Positions 51,338-62,707 of a DNA stretch of 64,000 nucleotides are shown in pieces. Below the pieces are notes generated by a model. That model was given only the letters and a program-made list of their open reading frames with translations. It did not search any database and was not told the DNA's origin. Source of the DNA: Lithodes maja (taxonomy: Eukaryota > Arthropoda > Malacostraca > Decapoda > Lithodidae). Every line of letters starts with the position of its first letter. Within the stretch, counting starts at the first letter, position 1. The stretch lies in contig JBAKBP010007465.1 of the NCBI GenBank assembly GCA_037953745.1, positions 1 through 64,000 of the forward strand. The letters are read 5' to 3'. The translations under genes were made by a program, and so were the position numbers.

Positions 51338-51452
51338 CTGTGGAGGGGAGAAAGTAATTAGGATGGTGTCTGAAGTGTGATAAAACGGACACCCAAATAA
51401 ACATGTCCAATACAGTTCCAAATACTGTATATTATCTCCTCATAGCGTTGAA

Positions 51453-51453
<1 letters not shown>

Positions 51454-51515
<62 letters not shown>
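51454..51515. repeat. (TG)n microsatellite, about 31 units
   Basis: An uninterrupted tg run, next to a copy of the 34455-type dispersed repeat. Confidence 0.95.
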
Positions 51516-51517
<2 letters not shown>

Positions 51518-51610
51518 ATGTGCATGAAGGACACCAAAGTCAAAGCTACCTGTAGCAAGTGTCCCCCCCAAGGTTGAAAGAGTGAGGCACGTTATAGATA
51601 ATTAGGTGTG
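51515..51610 (+). repeat. Dispersed repeat copy (family of 34455)
   Basis: gcatgaaggacaccaaagtc, then cctgtagcaagtgtcccccc and gaaagagtgaggca. Confidence 0.5.
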
Positions 51611-51960
51611 TTGGAAGGCAGTCTGGTGTACCTGTTAAAGTGCAGTAAAATGAATAGGAGGAGGTGGTGCATGGGTTGCATGATATCAAATTAATACCTG
51701 CACTATTTACTAAATGTCTAGGGTATAAACTTACATGGGTACCGTAAGTCTAAATACAACAGGTTTTGGGTACATATTGACATACAGTAGGTAGGATAAA
51801 TACAAAATGTCTTGGGGTAAAACTTGGTGAGGGTAATTACAAAATGTCATCAGTATGAGTAAAAAACGTACAAATTCACCTCGAAAGGGGGTCTTTGGGA
51901 GTATTTTAAAACTTTGATGGAGGCCTAGGGAGGAAACTAATATAAATATATATATACATT

Positions 51961-52072
<112 letters not shown>

Positions 52073-52099
52073 ACAAACAAATTCTGCTTAAGGGACGGA

Positions 52100-52158
52100 A
52101 TGCACACAACACTCTCCGATAATTTATTCCCACCACTCTCCGATAATTTATTCCCACA
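52100..52158. repeat. Short tandem duplication
   Basis: ctctccgataatttattccc plus aca/acc occurs twice in tandem (period 26 bp). Confidence 0.8.
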
Positions 52159-52414
52159 ACTGTCCTCAATGCCTCCACCACAGCTGCAGGAAGCGTTATG
52201 AATACTGCTGACGTCAACGGTATGTCGGATGCACTTGTTGTCAGAATCTCTAAGGGTTACCGAATCAAGTAAGCTAGATAGTAAATAAATACCGAAAATC
52301 GCTCGAATAATGCTACAATCTCTACAATATAGCTGGAAAATGGCTCAAATCTCCAGAATATCGCTACAATACAAGGGACTGGAGTTTTCGCAGACGATAT
52401 GGGTTGTACATTTT

Positions 52415-52555
52415 CTCACCTATTCCCTGGCTGACCCTTGGACATTAACAGTAATTTTGCAATCCGTTTGCTCTAGCCCTTTGTGAGTTACAGAGGTTAG
52501 AAATCACGATTTCTGGCCTCCCTATAATAAATGGACTATAGTTGTTGTGATTGCA
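52415..52555 (+). mobile_element. MITE copy, TA-flanked family (partial)
   Basis: cacctattccctggctgacc, then tttgctctagccctttgtga and gttacagaggttagaaatca. The left end is not recognised. Confidence 0.5.
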
Positions 52556-52643
52556 AGGACAAGTTTTGGACACATTATTACAGTACGGTACTTTCCTTGT
52601 ATTTACATTACGACCAATAGAGTACTGTATTAGTTTTCATATT

Positions 52644-53888
52644 AACCCATTCTGTACCGCCGACGACGTCTTAATCATATTCTAGCTATATAAAGACGAT
52701 TTTATGATGCCTAGGAAGGATCTGTGGTACCGTAGTACAAAAGGTTATGATGCCTAGGAAGGATCTGTGGTACCGTAGTACAAAAGGTTATGATGCCTAG
52801 GAAGGATCTGTGGTACCGTAGTACAAAAGGTTATGATGCCTAGGAAGGATCTGTGGTACCGTAGTACAAAAGGTTATGATGCCTAGGAAGGATCTGTGGT
52901 ACCGTAGTACAAAAGGTTATGATGCCTAGGAAGGATCTGTGGTACCGTAGTACAAAAGGTTATGATGCCTAGGAAGGATCTGTGGTACCGTAGTACAAAA
53001 GGTTATGATGCCTAGGAAGGATCTGTGGTACCGTAGTACAAAAGGTTATGATGCCTAGGAAGGATCTGTGGTACCGTAGTACAAAAGGTTATGATGCCTA
53101 GGAAGGATCTGTGGTACCGTAGTACAAAAGGTTATGATGCCTAGGAAGGATCTGTGGTACCGTAGTACAAAAGGTTATGATGCCTAGGAAGGATCTGTGG
53201 TACCGTAGTACAAAAGGTTATGATGCCTAGGAAGGATCTGTGGTACCGTAGTACAAAAGGTTATGATGCCTAGGAAGGATCTGTGGTACCGTAGTACAAA
53301 AGGTTATGATGCCTAGGAAGGATCTGTGGTACCGTAGTACAAAAGGTTATGATGCCTAGGAAGGATCTGTGGTACCGTAGTACAAAAGGTTATGATGCCT
53401 AGGAAGGATCTGTGGTACCGAAGTACAAAAGGTTATGATGCCTAGGAAGGATCTGTGGTACCGAAGTACAAAAGGTTATGATGCCTAGGAAGGATCTGTG
53501 GTACCGTAGTACAAAAGGTTATGATGCCTAGGAAGGATCTGTGGTACCGTAGTACAAAAGGTTATGATGCCTAGGAAGGATCTGTGGTACCGTAGTACAA
53601 AAGGTTATGATGCCTAGGAAGGATCTGTGGTACCGTAGTACAAAAGGTTATGATGCCTAGGAAGGATCTGTGGTACCGTAGTACAAAAGGTTATGATGCC
53701 TAGGAAGGATCTGTGGTACCGTAGTACAAAAGGTTATGATGCCTAGGAAGGATCTGTGGTACCGTAGTACAAAAGGTTATGCGAGATAGTTCGCAGCCTG
53801 TTAATTGCTGGAAGCCCTTTTTAAACAGAATAATTGTAGCCAGAATGAATTAAATTAAAAAGACGTCACCGATACAGAAGGGGTTAAC
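52644..53888 (+). mobile_element. MITE copy, family M1, with a 43-bp tandem array inside
   Basis: Left terminus ttaacccattctgtaccgcc-gacgacgtc, right terminus gacgtcaccgatacagaagg-ggttaa. Between them lies normal M1 sequence (attctagctata, gcgagatagttcgcagcctg) expanded by 25 tandem units. Confidence 0.85.
52702..53776. repeat. Minisatellite, 43 bp x 25 exact
   Basis: Unit: ttatgatgcctaggaaggat, ctgtggtaccgtagtacaaa, agg. 1075 bp equals 25 x 43, and spacing never varies. The only change seen is t to a in ccgtag (units 17 and 18, adjacent). The unit matches the M1-internal segment seen elsewhere as cctaagctgc/aaggatctgtggtag. Confidence 0.97.
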
Positions 53889-53959
53889 TGTAAATCCACA
53901 AATCGGCCAGTATACTAGTTAGGCTATAGCCCACTTGCAGAACGTATGAATGTATGTAC

Positions 53960-54145
53960 CGGTATGTATATACTAAGGCACATACCCCATTGCTGGGGGT
54001 GGCCGACACGAGACAGAGCCCGAACAAAAACAACATTTAAAGTTCCTATTCTCAGGGTTCGGGACCACTTTCGCGTTCCCTCGCCTGTTTCTGTCTCGTC
54101 GAATAGGAAAATTATACAAGGGGAGGAGGATTCCTAGCCCCCTGC
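53960..54145 (+). repeat. Dispersed repeat (tagctgggggtggccgac family)
   Basis: Matches 42455-42650: aaggcacataccccattgct, aacaacatttaaagttcc, attcctagcccc. Confidence 0.65.
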
Positions 54146-54357
54146 CCCCAGAAGGAAAAGTAGGACAGAAAAAGAGACACAGAAACAGCTAAGGTTGGGT
54201 ATAACTTGAAACAAAAAAAAAGGTCCCCGAATTTTACAGAGACTGTACGGTTAGCCAAGGTAATAAGCCAAACCTATTTTTGGTAAACATTTATGACAGG
54301 TATGTGATATTGTGAAACACTTGGCTGGTCCCAAGTGCACTTTACCTCATGACCACT

Positions 54358-54359
<2 letters not shown>

Positions 54360-54400
<41 letters not shown>
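54360..54400. repeat. (GT)n microsatellite, about 20 units
   Basis: A simple gt run. Confidence 0.95.
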
Positions 54401-54401
<1 letters not shown>

Positions 54402-54414
54402 CGTACAATATACA

Positions 54415-54720
54415 TTTATATATTTTCTTTTCTCCCGAGAGGCCTAGACCTTCATCAAACTTAAAAATTCTCTCAAGACCTCTCCAATAAATTTTTACAT
54501 TTTTCGCAAAACAAAAATCCCTGGTTCTTCAATTGCAGACAAGCTAGGCCTATTGCTCGCCACGATAAAATTGACACCTAAATAGTACCGTATGAAAAAT
54601 AATAAAATTTACAAAGAAATGGGGCGAGAGGCCTCATAATCGCCAAAATAATGGGGTGAAAGTTTTAAAATATCGAAATCAATGGGGATAAACATGAGGG
54701 AGAAGGGGATAACAAAAAAA
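54415..54720 (-). mobile_element. MITE copy, family M2, minus
   Basis: aggcctagaccttcatcaaa, gacacctaaatagtaccgta and taaacatgagggagaagggg are the reverse of the M2 interior. Confidence 0.6.
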
Positions 54721-54835
54721 AAAAAATCCTAAACACAACAGTCTTGGATACACAGGGTAAAACAGCACACTATTTGTACAGCTGCTTCCTACCGTTCCTG
54801 CCTCGCTATGCTCGCTTGTTTTTTGGTCTATACAC

Positions 54836-54874
<39 letters not shown>

Positions 54875-54876
<2 letters not shown>

Positions 54877-55165
54877 GAGTTTCCTCGCTAGACCTCCCTC
54901 AAGCTTAACAAAAAACACCCCCTAGACCCCTTTTCAAGATAAATGTGTACATTTTTCGGTAGAAAAATGTCCCGGCCGAAGGCCGATTCCTTCTAATATA
55001 GTTAACAAATCGACACCTAAATGGCACGAAAGGTCTTAACATTGACAAATAAACGAGGCGAAAGGTCTCAAAATTGCCAATCTAACAGAACGAACAACGT
55101 CTTAATATCTCAAAATGAATGTGCTAAACATGAGGGAGAAGGGGGGTCTAGAAAAAAGAGGTGAG
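54875..55165 (-). mobile_element. MITE copy, family M2, minus
   Basis: tttcctcgctagacctccct, tgtacatttttcggtag, cacgaaaggtcttaacattg and gagggagaaggggggtctag. Adjacent to the 54415 copy. Confidence 0.65.
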
Positions 55166-55274
55166 AACTATAGTCGGGTTTAATTCAGCCGACGGTAAAT
55201 TGAATCCCTTAACCCCTTCACCACCAGTACGTACGTCATGTTCATCCGATTCTGGTTACCATTAAGGGGCCCAG

Positions 55275-55600
55275 ATATCCACTTGAGGGATCTTTTTGTT
55301 GACCCCTTTCTCCCTCATGTTTAGCCCCATTGCTTTTGATATTATAAAACGTTTGCCCCATTAGTTTAGCGATTTTAAGAACTTTCACCCCATATTAAGA
55401 CCTTTTGTGCCATTCAGGTGTCTATTTTATCCTGGCGAGCGATAGCGAGCTGTAATTTAAGAGGAACCGGCCTTCGGCCGGGAAATTTGTCTACTGAAAA
55501 ATGTACAAATTTATCTTGAAAGGGACTCAAGGGGGTGTAATTTTAAGCTTGATGGAGGCCTAGGGAACAAACTAAATACCTCCCCTTAAACGATTACCGT
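55275..55600 (+). mobile_element. MITE copy, family M2, plus
   Basis: tgttgacccctttctccctc, tagccccattgctt, cttcggccgggaaatttgtc, gcttgatggaggcctaggga, then acctccccttaaac at the end, close to the TTAA-ended terminus. Confidence 0.65.
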
Positions 55601-55640
55601 ATCATTAGTTTATAATTTGCCTGTAGGACTCAAATGGGTA

Positions 55641-56076
55641 AATATGATCTCAATACACCCTCTAACTAATAATATGATCTCAATACACCCTCTAACTAAT
55701 AATATGATCTCAATACACCCTCTAACTAATATGATCTCAATACACGCTCTAACTAATATGATCTCAATACACCCTCTAACTAATAATATGATCTCAATAC
55801 ACCCTCTAACTAATAATATGATCTCAATACACCCTCTAACAAATAATATGATCTCAATACACCCTCTAATTATATGATCTCAATACACCCTCTAACTAAT
55901 ATGATCTCAATACACCCTCTAACTAATAATATGATCTCAATACACCCTCTAACTAATATGATCTCAATACACCCTCTAACTAATAATATGATCTCAATAC
56001 ACCCTCTAACTAATAATATGATCTCAATACACCCTCTAACTAATAATATGATCTCAATACACCCTCTAACTAATAA
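55641..56076. repeat. Minisatellite, 15 units of 27 or 30 bp
   Basis: atgatctcaatacaccctct-aactaat with or without an extra aat. Unit starts at 55644, 55674, 55704, 55731, 55758, 55788, 55818, 55848, 55874, 55901, 55931, 55958, 55988, 56018 and 56048. Almost all lengths are multiples of three, so both strands show repetitive reading frames. I do not call a gene. Confidence 0.95.
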
Positions 56077-56374
56077 CACAGATCCCTCTTAAGCAGCATA
56101 AAATCGTCTAATTTTACACAGGCCCCTCTTTAACTGCATAAAATCACCTAATTTTTAGCTAGAATCAAAGGTAAACAGGCATCATGGTACTAAAGGGGTT
56201 AAAACCAGCTTCCTCAATACTTAGTGGAAAATATGAAACCACTATGTCTCGGTGTGTTATATTTAAGCTGTTTTCACAATTAAGGGGGGATGGTTCACTT
56301 CATGGTCGCTTGTTTTCATTTATATTCTTCTTCTAGTTTCCTCCCTAGACCTACATCGAACTTAATACATAATT

Positions 56375-56500
56375 AACACCCCGTTCTTAACATTAATCAT
56401 CAATTACAAACCCCAATGTACTTTAATAAACTAATGAAGGCATATGGTTCTCCCGGGTTTCCAACTCGGGACACTCAGAACAAAAGCACCTAAACCACTA
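56375..56500 (-). repeat. SINE copy (ttgatggtgtaatggtt family)
   Basis: Plus strand gaaggcatatggttctcccg, then ggtttccaactcgggacac (reverse B box) and acctaaaccactac (reverse A box), ending at an 18-base C run. Confidence 0.55.
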
Positions 56501-56664
56501 CCCCCCCCCCCCCCCCCCGTATATCCTTCCTCTGTTCCATAAAATCGACTAGTGATGGCCAGAATAATGGGAAAATAAGCTTCCTTGAATATTGAAAGGA
56601 TTAATTTACTCCTAAGAGAATCCATCTATAGAATCGTAAATAGTTATGATTGGCTACCGTAATT

Positions 56665-57252
56665 GACCACTTGCGAGTTTTGGTCTACAAGGAAGTTGGA
56701 GCTGTAGCCATCAATATAAGGAAGTTGGAGCTGTAGCCATCAATATAAGGAAGTTGGAGCTGTAGCCATCAATATAAGGAAGTTGGAGCTGTAGCCATCA
56801 ATATAAGGAAGTTGGAGCTGTAGCCATCAATATAAGGAAGTTGGAGCTGTAGCCATCAATATAAGTAAGTTGGAGCTGTAGCCATCAATATAAGGAAGTT
56901 GGAGCTGTAGCCATCAATATAAGGAAGTTGGAGCTGTAGCCATCAATATAAGGAAGTTGGAGCTGTAGCCATCAATATAAGGAAGTTGGAGCTGTAGCCA
57001 TCAATATAAGGAAGTTGGAGCTGTAGCCATCAATATAAGGAAGTTGGAGCTGTAGCCATCAATATAAGGAAGTTGGAGCTGTAGCCATCAATATTTATCA
57101 GAATTACCAGCTAAAATAAGGACATATTACATATATAAAACCAAATTGATCATACTGTTTATCCATCAGAAACCTACATTATTATTGCATTTCTGTATAA
57201 TATTGATGTTCATGCCTCCAGCTTCCTTATAGCCTGAAACTCGCAAGTGGTC
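56665..57252 (+). mobile_element. Inverted-repeat element with a 29-bp tandem array inside
   Basis: gaccacttgcgagttt (56665-56680) and aaactcgcaagtggtc (57237-57252) are perfect 16-bp inverted ends. Similarity continues inward: aaggaagttggagc on the left and its approximate reverse complement on the right (cctccagcttcctt). 406 of the 588 bp are tandem array. No transposase. Confidence 0.8.
56689..57094. repeat. Minisatellite, 29 bp x 14 exact
   Basis: Unit aaggaagttggagctgtagc, catcaatat. 406 bp equals 14 x 29. One unit has g to t (aagtaag, near 56862). Confidence 0.97.
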
Positions 57253-58320
57253 AGTTGGCACTATTAGCACACGCGATATACTGTATATCTTAACTTGTTG
57301 ATTTGTAAACGGCATTAATTAAGACATAGTCAAACCATAAGTTATAGTGATGTACCGGGTAGCTAATATTATTTAATTTACATCAGTAACAATAAGCTTT
57401 TCAAATTAATGCACATGATTAAGATACCTGGAGATTTGTTTATGGTTTTTGGTATTAGAAAAAAATGTGTGAATCCGGTTTTATATCTTTATCGGTGTTG
57501 CCTTTCAGTTGCCACATGTGAATATATATATATATATATTTTTTGTTTTTAAATGACAGAGGTAGGGGCCGATTTTTATTTTGGAAGGTGTAGGCTACAG
57601 GCCCGTTCAAAAGTGATGTCCTACCATCTTAATTTTAACTTTAATTATCTCTAGAAAACGTGAAATACATGTCCTTATCCCACACGAACGAACACTTTCT
57701 ATTCAAGTTTGTATTTTGTAGGATCAATAAAGGAAGATAAAATATAAGTCGTGAAGGTGGGGCACGATTATGTGAGTGAGTCGTACGTGATACCAGAGCT
57801 CTAGGAGGACTAACAGAAGCTGTGTGTGTATGTGTGTGAGAGACAGAGAGAGAGATTTAACTAAAATATTTTAATATCAGATTTTAGCAACCCTTTATAA
57901 TGTTCGATAAATAAGTCAACAATATATATATATATATATACTGTGTGTGTGGTGTTTTTTAATGAGATGCTTATTAAGGACTACTTTCCTCTAACTAACT
58001 TCCACTAATTCGTCTGCAGGTGTCAGTAGTTCAATATATATATATACCGGTATATATAGTAACGGATGTCCTTTATACATCCGGTTTACAAACTATGAAT
58101 GAAGCATAAGCTACCGTCGAGATGGGGGATTGAGAACTAATCCATTAACCCCTTTAGGATTATGAGGCGCTCTGACAGTATATTCTGACTTAGTACACCA
58201 TTTTATTCAGTTTAAGAAGAACTTGTAGGAGCTATAAGTTAATTTCTATAGTATTTTTTTCAGATATTCTTCCCAAATTACATAAAATCGTCTAATGATA
58301 ATAATAATAGTTTTGTTGTT
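57253..58320. other. Non-coding stretch with simple repeats
   Basis: It contains TA runs (57520, 57925, 58035), a short GA run near 57840 and no gene or known element. Confidence 0.5.
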
Positions 58321-58324
58321 ATGT

Positions 58325-58460
58325 GTATAAAGGAGACAGAAGGCAGTTTATCTGTAACGAGTGTCTCCCCCAAAGGCAAAAGAGTGACAGAGCCAAATTC
58401 AAGGGACGTTGGGGTAAAAACACAGTTTAAAGCAGTCTAAGTCATAGGATGAAGGAAAGA
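58325..58460 (+). repeat. Dispersed repeat copy (family of 34455)
   Basis: aaaggagacagaaggcagtt, then tctgtaacgagtgtctcccc and aaaagagtgacagagccaaa. Longer than the other copies; sequence to about 58650 may belong to it. Confidence 0.5.
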
Positions 58461-58804
58461 TTGATTGAGGGATAGAGTTCCACAATGCGTCCACAATTAC
58501 TGAAAGAGTTCCTGCATCCGCAAAATTCATGGTCTCTGTATATATGTAGACTGATAAGATTCGTATGTTTTGATTATTAAGAGTGTTATAGACTGGTATT
58601 AATTGGTGCAGGCGTCCTCATTATCGCCCCTCTAGAAGACAGGCTGCTCGGCTTTGCAATACTCTTGTGGAATAGCGTGCAGGTCCAATCTTAACTGTGT
58701 AATTTTAAACAGTGTTAATTCATTGCGTGGGTTATGTTGCAATCATCAAGGAAGCTATATCATTGAGCTATACACTGTTCCAAATATGTAGGCCAACATT
58801 ATGT

Positions 58805-58982
58805 TTATTAACCTCTATAACTCACACACGACTAGAGTAATCGAGCTAATAGTTCTACCATTTGGGAAGGGTCAGGCTGGGAATAGGTACCCGATATGTA
58901 AATTTAAAGCCCATTTACTCAAGCCCTTTTTGAGTTACAGAGGTTAGGGTTCACGATGTCTGGCCTACCTAGTTAGAACAGG
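58805..58982 (+). mobile_element. MITE copy, TA-flanked family (short form)
   Basis: ttaacctctataactcacac and tttttgagttacagaggtta are inverted ends. The core is ctagagtaatcgagctaata. Confidence 0.7.
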
Positions 58983-59690
58983 GTATAGTGTAGGTTTCAC
59001 TACTGTCTGCAATATTACAATAACCTGTTAGAACACTGAAATATATATTCATAACACTAATAATGAAAACATTATGTGTGAAGGTCGAATCCTCTGTAAT
59101 AAAATTAAGGAATTGGCTGAACAAATTCACAGAGAACATTGCTGTAAATATGTGTCAAATTTCGAGATCTCTATCTCGATGTATAATGTGTAGGGCGCTG
59201 GTTTATAACGCATATCACACAGGGTAAAGGATGAGGGGGGGGGGGATTAGGGTATAGGATGGGGAGAGCTAAGTGGAGGGTTCATGACGTGTGCGTGTAA
59301 GTGCATTTAAGTGGCGAAATGTTCTTTAATTCTTTGTTTGATAGGGTCTAGTTTAGGGCTACCGTACTAAATATATTTTGTGGGAGAATGTTCCAATCCC
59401 AGGACTGAGTGACCGTGACATTGTACTTGTTGACGCTGATCTCCGACCAAATAGACAAAAACAGCCACCAAGACCAATCTCGAATTTCACGAAAACCCAC
59501 AAAGTTTATGAGAAACTATCGATTTTGACTGTACCTGTAGCGATTGATAGCAACACACTGCACTGCTAAAGCTGGAGCAGAATAATACAAGATGCGCCAT
59601 TACGATTCAGGACAACTAGCTAGATGGTAGTAAGCTTGGGGGGGGGGGGTAGGTCGAGCTGTTTGCTTGTTAGGCAATACATGATTCCTG
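58983..59690. other. Non-coding stretch
   Basis: No gene recognised. Short G runs are at 59236 and 59638. A 63-codon frame at 59378-59569 has no recognisable domain. Confidence 0.4.
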
Positions 59691-59699
59691 GCAACAACA

Positions 59700-59828
59700 A
59701 TCTGTCAATCTCCTATGGTAAGCACGCTCACGTGTGAATCTGCTTGACCTGCGTTCGATCCCAGCCAAGGCAGACATACCCGTCCTGTATCTCAAGGCAT
59801 AGCCTAGCCTTTTTTTTTTTTTTTTACT
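59700..59828 (+). repeat. tRNA-like SINE head followed by a T run
   Basis: tcctatggtaagcacgctca (A-box-like) and gacctgcgttcgatcccagc (B box), then (T)18. No acceptor-stem pairing. Confidence 0.5.
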
Positions 59829-59991
59829 CTGAAAATGACATCGGCTACACCTGAATGTTTTAAGATCGTTGGATAATGGGTATTTTTTGTCTTACGGTGA
59901 TGGTTACTACTGATATAACTACCTAAAACCAAGAAAAACCATGGAAAAATTAGTGGCAGTTTCGGTAATATTTTCCCTAATTTCCCTATTT

Positions 59992-60206
59992 AACCCCTTC
60001 TGTACCGTCGACATCCTTTTTATATTATTCTGGCTACTGCTATTCGATTTTATTCAGTTTAGGATGGATCTCTAGAAAATGATAAGGCTTCGAACAATCT
60101 CAACCAACCTTTTTAACTACCACCGATCCTTCCAAAGCAGCATAACATCGTCAAAGAATAGCTGGAATACAATAGAAGAAACTTCGCTGTTACAGAAAGA
60201 GTTAAA
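59992..60206 (+). mobile_element. MITE copy, family M1
   Basis: Starts ttaaccccttctgtaccgtc, ends cgctgttacagaaagagtta-a, with TTAA at both ends. The interior (ctcaaccaacctttttaact, accgatccttccaaagcagc) gives the ancestral form of both M1-derived tandem units. Confidence 0.8.
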
Positions 60207-60985
60207 GCTTGAAAAGAGGTTCTTGGAGTCGAAGGCAAAATAGTCTCGAGATCGATTTCAAGACATTTCACAGGCAATACGAGAGAGAGCGAGAGAAACA
60301 CCGTAATGCAGACAATTTAGAATACAAATATACACAGTTACATCTAGTCTATCAAATAAATGATAATCAAGGCATAATAACCCCATTCATAGCATAAATA
60401 CATGTTTCGAACTAACTCTTTATAATGTATAATTATCGAGATGCATAAGCAATTGAGGATGGCGAAATTGTAAAATATATCTAGGCATTCAAATAGCTGA
60501 TAATCAAGACAATTATCCCCCTTTACGGCATCAATACAAATGATTCGAATTAACTTTCATAATTATCTATCGAGAAGCACAATCAATTTAAGATGACAAA
60601 ATTGGGTAAACCTGACTTTTTGGACCGACAGCGATTTCAGTAAGTTTTATTTTGTTTTTTTTAATTTTTCCTTCAGATATAGTTTTGTTTTATAATGAAG
60701 AGGAGCGGAAATGAGTATTTACCCATTATCCAATAATCTAAAAACATGCCCCTCCACTAGTGGGGAGGGCTTTGAAGTTAATGGAAAATGAGGGGTTAAA
60801 AGCGTAAAAATACAATAATATAGCGTTTTCGTATCAAAACTTGGCTCGGGTTTTCCCAAATTGTAAACCCATAAAACCCAATTTTGTGAATACCCGAGCC
60901 AACTTTTGACGAAAGGTGGCTCAGATTTCACAGGGTGGAGTGGGTAGCCTAATATCTTATGTTATAAAATAGTCAACTTTGGGAA
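60207..60985. other. Non-coding stretch
   Basis: AT-rich. A loose direct repeat (gataatcaaggcataataac near 60362 and gataatcaagacaattatcc near 60499) suggests an old duplication of about 130 bp. Confidence 0.4.
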
Positions 60986-60987
60986 GA

Positions 60988-61207
60988 CATTAGCCTAACC
61001 TAACAACCTTAACTAACCTATCCTAGTATTATGGGTGGGGGCTGCCGCCCCCACACCCCCGCTGGTTGGGTTAGGCTTTTTTTATATATATTTTTGTTAA
61101 ATAGCCTAGCCTATGCTAGGCTATTAGCCTAACCTAACAACCTTACCTAACCTATCCTAGTATATGAGTGGGGGCTGCCGCCCCCACACCCCCGCTGGTT
61201 GGGTACT
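60988..61207. repeat. Two direct copies of an 80-bp GC-rich block
   Basis: agcctaacctaacaacctta, ctaacctatcctagtat and gggggctgccgcccccacac, then ccccgctggttgggt occurs at 60991-61072 and 61130-61206. Each copy holds a perfect hairpin gggggctgccgccccc. Confidence 0.8.
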
Positions 61208-62330
61208 GGCTGAAAACCTTATTGTTTTACAGTATAGGCATAGGCCTAATAGGCCTATATGTATTTTAGCGTTTTTTTTTTCTTTTCTCCCTTATAATAC
61301 ATTTCAGCTCTTAGTTACATTATAGCAATGATGTATATGCTCTACCGGACCTATTAGGCCTAATAAGATCGATGGGCTAACTGTCGGTCCAAAACATCAG
61401 TATAACCCAAAATTGTAAAATATGTCTAGTCTGTCAATTAACCGTTAATCAACATACTATAGTATGTTCCGTACTGTATAACGTGTATAATAACACGTCT
61501 TTGTTGTGGTTGCGTCAGTCATTCGGTAGACTTCCTCCGTGATTCAGCCTCCGCATCCCGCAATACGTGACACACACACTAAGAATTACACACACAGACA
61601 GAATTACTCCATGGATATGTCGCCAACAAGATGTGACACTAACAGGTCATTGGATGGTGAGATACATAAACTGCTAACTTACCACAAGGCCATGATGTTG
61701 TTAGGTTTGGTGGTGCCGGGTCTTCGGATAAACAGGCCGACATTCTGATCAGCCAGGAACCACCGACGAACACCCTACCTCTACCACTGACAAAGCCACA
61801 CTGCTTTTCGCAGACTACTCGCAGTGTTATCATTAATCCACAATTTTCGCAAATATCATATTCAAAGTTGCTACAATCATGCCATATACTAGTAATTGTT
61901 CAGTATTGCTAGTAAGCATTTACACTTTTGAAGAATATAATTTAGAAATGGCATAAACATAAAGAAAATGGCTAGAAGTCAAGTTGGTGATGGTAAATTT
62001 GTCGCTAGATGAATATGTAAAGCCGCTAGATTGGTAACTCTCACTCACAGACATCCACTGTCGGCTCGGTTTTCTATTGCTTCTCACGGTCATGTTTCCC
62101 CAAGATTTTTCCTTTTTTTAGGGGAAACTTCAGAATCTTTATTATTGCTTGTTGTCCACACTCGCACCACTCTCGGTATGCACGCGTACACATAAATGTT
62201 CACACACAAATACACGTTTACACTCACATTTACATTCATAAATACACCCCCTAAAGCACAACATCATTTCCCACAGAGTTGGGGCTTGTACTGAAAGGTG
62301 AATTAAGAATTATGAGAATTGACGCTCGCT
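61208..62330. other. Non-coding stretch
   Basis: I found no exon with recognisable domains and no RING-like Cys/His pattern on the minus strand, where upstream TRIM2/3 exons might have been expected. Confidence 0.4.
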
Positions 62331-62334
62331 GTCG

Positions 62335-62512
62335 CTCGCCAGGAAAAATCAACACCTAAAGGGCACGAAAGGTCTTAATATTGACAACAAAATGAGGCGA
62401 AAGGTCTCAAAATCGCCAAACTAACGAAACGAACGTCTTAAAACCTCAAAACTAATATGCTAAACATGAGGGAGAAGGGGGTCCATAAAAAGCGAGTATT
62501 GCCCCTTAATAG
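62335..62512 (-). mobile_element. MITE copy, family M2, half
   Basis: ctcgctgtcgctcgccagga, gggcacgaaaggtcttaata, aaacatgagggagaaggggg, ending ttgccccttaat. Confidence 0.6.
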
Positions 62513-62707
62513 AGAGGCAGTGCGTGAACGTGAAGCAGTGAAGCCAATGTTGTTTACTTTGTAAATAATTTCGCTTCGTTGGAGACGGTTCCGCTCTCTC
62601 TCTCCGGCGCTCTCGCTCTCTCTCTCTCTAATGGGGATGGTTTAAATCGTAAATGCACAATCAACAAATACAATCATGCGAACATTGTATATACTTATTA
62701 ACAAACC

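Larger units (their letters stand above)
55205..56202 (+). mobile_element. MITE copy, family M1, holding an M2 MITE and a 27/30-bp tandem array
   Basis: Left end ttaaccccttcaccaccagt and right end atcatggtactaaaggggtt-aaa are M1 termini. 55270-55600 is an M2 copy. 55644-56076 is a tandem array that continues directly into M1 sequence (cacagatccctcttaagcag). Confidence 0.65.

Noticed and set aside
52702..53776. CRISPR-like array of regularly spaced repeats
   Set aside because: Units are contiguous 43-bp copies without unique spacers, in an animal genome and inside a MITE.
55617..56092. Repetitive protein frames on both strands (MISIHPLTN repeats)
   Set aside because: By-product of the 27/30-bp tandem array; no promoter, splice context or domain.
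60985..61140. Telomere-like cctaacctaac tract
   Set aside because: Only short, interrupted runs inside a duplicated non-telomeric block; no tandem telomere array.
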